Below are positions 54,228 to 54,243 of a DNA stretch of 54,243 nt, one piece after another. Source of the stretch: an uncultured Erythrobacter sp. (lineage in GTDB: Bacteria; Pseudomonadota; Alphaproteobacteria; Sphingomonadales; Sphingomonadaceae); the NCBI GenBank assembly GCA_938015255.1, contig CALLQC010000008.1:1-54243 (forward strand), given 5' to 3'. Both the position numbers and the translations under genes were made by a program. Every line of letters starts with the position of its first letter. Positions within the stretch are counted from its first letter, which is position 1. The notes under the pieces were generated by a model, which saw nothing but the letters and a program-made list of their open reading frames with translations, ran no database searches and was not told the origin of the DNA.

Positions 54228-54243
54228 AGCGCAGATTTCCTAG

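Overview
The window is GC-rich, densely packed chromosomal DNA from an aerobic anoxygenic phototroph. The gene content and order fit an alphaproteobacterium of the Sphingomonadales, most like the Erythrobacter group: bchFNBH beside ppaA-ppsR, bchG-bch2-bchP, a pufBALM operon with no pufC, crtF/crtDC, bchIDO, and a Sphingomonad-type housekeeping flank. The taxonomic statement is inference; no 16S gene is present.

Region 1 (1-28,546) is most of a photosynthesis gene cluster. A leftward bchF-N-B-H operon (bchH is cut by the window edge) diverges from the regulators ppaA (cobalamin-binding antirepressor) and ppsR (repressor). The rightward bchG-bch2-bchP-tspO run meets, tail to tail at a strong bidirectional terminator, the leftward superoperon crtF-bchC-X-Y-Z-pufB-A-L-M. 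crtD and crtC face right from a shared palindromic operator with crtF. Leftward bchI-D-O plus a 53-residue membrane protein close the cluster. Together these genes cover most steps from protoporphyrin to bacteriochlorophyll a (Mg insertion, ring D reduction by DPOR, ring B reduction by COR, 3-vinyl hydration and oxidation, esterification and phytyl reduction), the LH1-reaction centre core, and spirilloxanthin-type carotenoid modification. TGT-N12-ACA type PpsR operators, or near matches, occur at four control regions. bchL, bchM, bchE/acsF, puhA, crtI, crtB and crtE are not in the window.

Region 2 (28,601-37,455) holds a ferric-iron ABC transporter (two-domain permease on the minus strand directly upstream of bchI, ATPase and binding lipoprotein on the plus strand with a Fur-like box). 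It continues with ferredoxin-NADP reductase, acyl-CoA dehydrogenase, an unknown membrane protein, a short-chain dehydrogenase and an aldo/keto reductase, with a REP-like inverted repeat in the one intergenic gap longer than 300 bp.

Region 3 (37,553-45,502) is a compact type IV secretion locus: VirB1-like transglycosylase, then VirB2, B3, B4, B6, B9, B10 and B11. No VirB5, VirB7, VirB8, VirD4 or relaxase gene is visible. Region 4 (45,600-54,243) is housekeeping: translationally coupled ppk-ppx, a YhhQ-type queuosine precursor transporter, tRNA-Arg(UCU) followed by a structured trailer that repeats the tRNA 3' end, a NUDIX hydrolase, a candidate small RNA with a sigma-54-like promoter, grxD-bolA-ATPase zeta subunit, a quinone oxidoreductase and leuD.

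The points most worth a second look are a non-AUG start candidate for bchY, a long out-of-frame crtD/crtC overlap, the double PpsR operator between bchF and ppaA, a PpsR with a single cysteine, UUCG-type hairpins in the puf message, the iron permease placed head-on to bchIDO, the tRNA-trailer element and the candidate small RNA. I did not find a wholly new multi-gene system.
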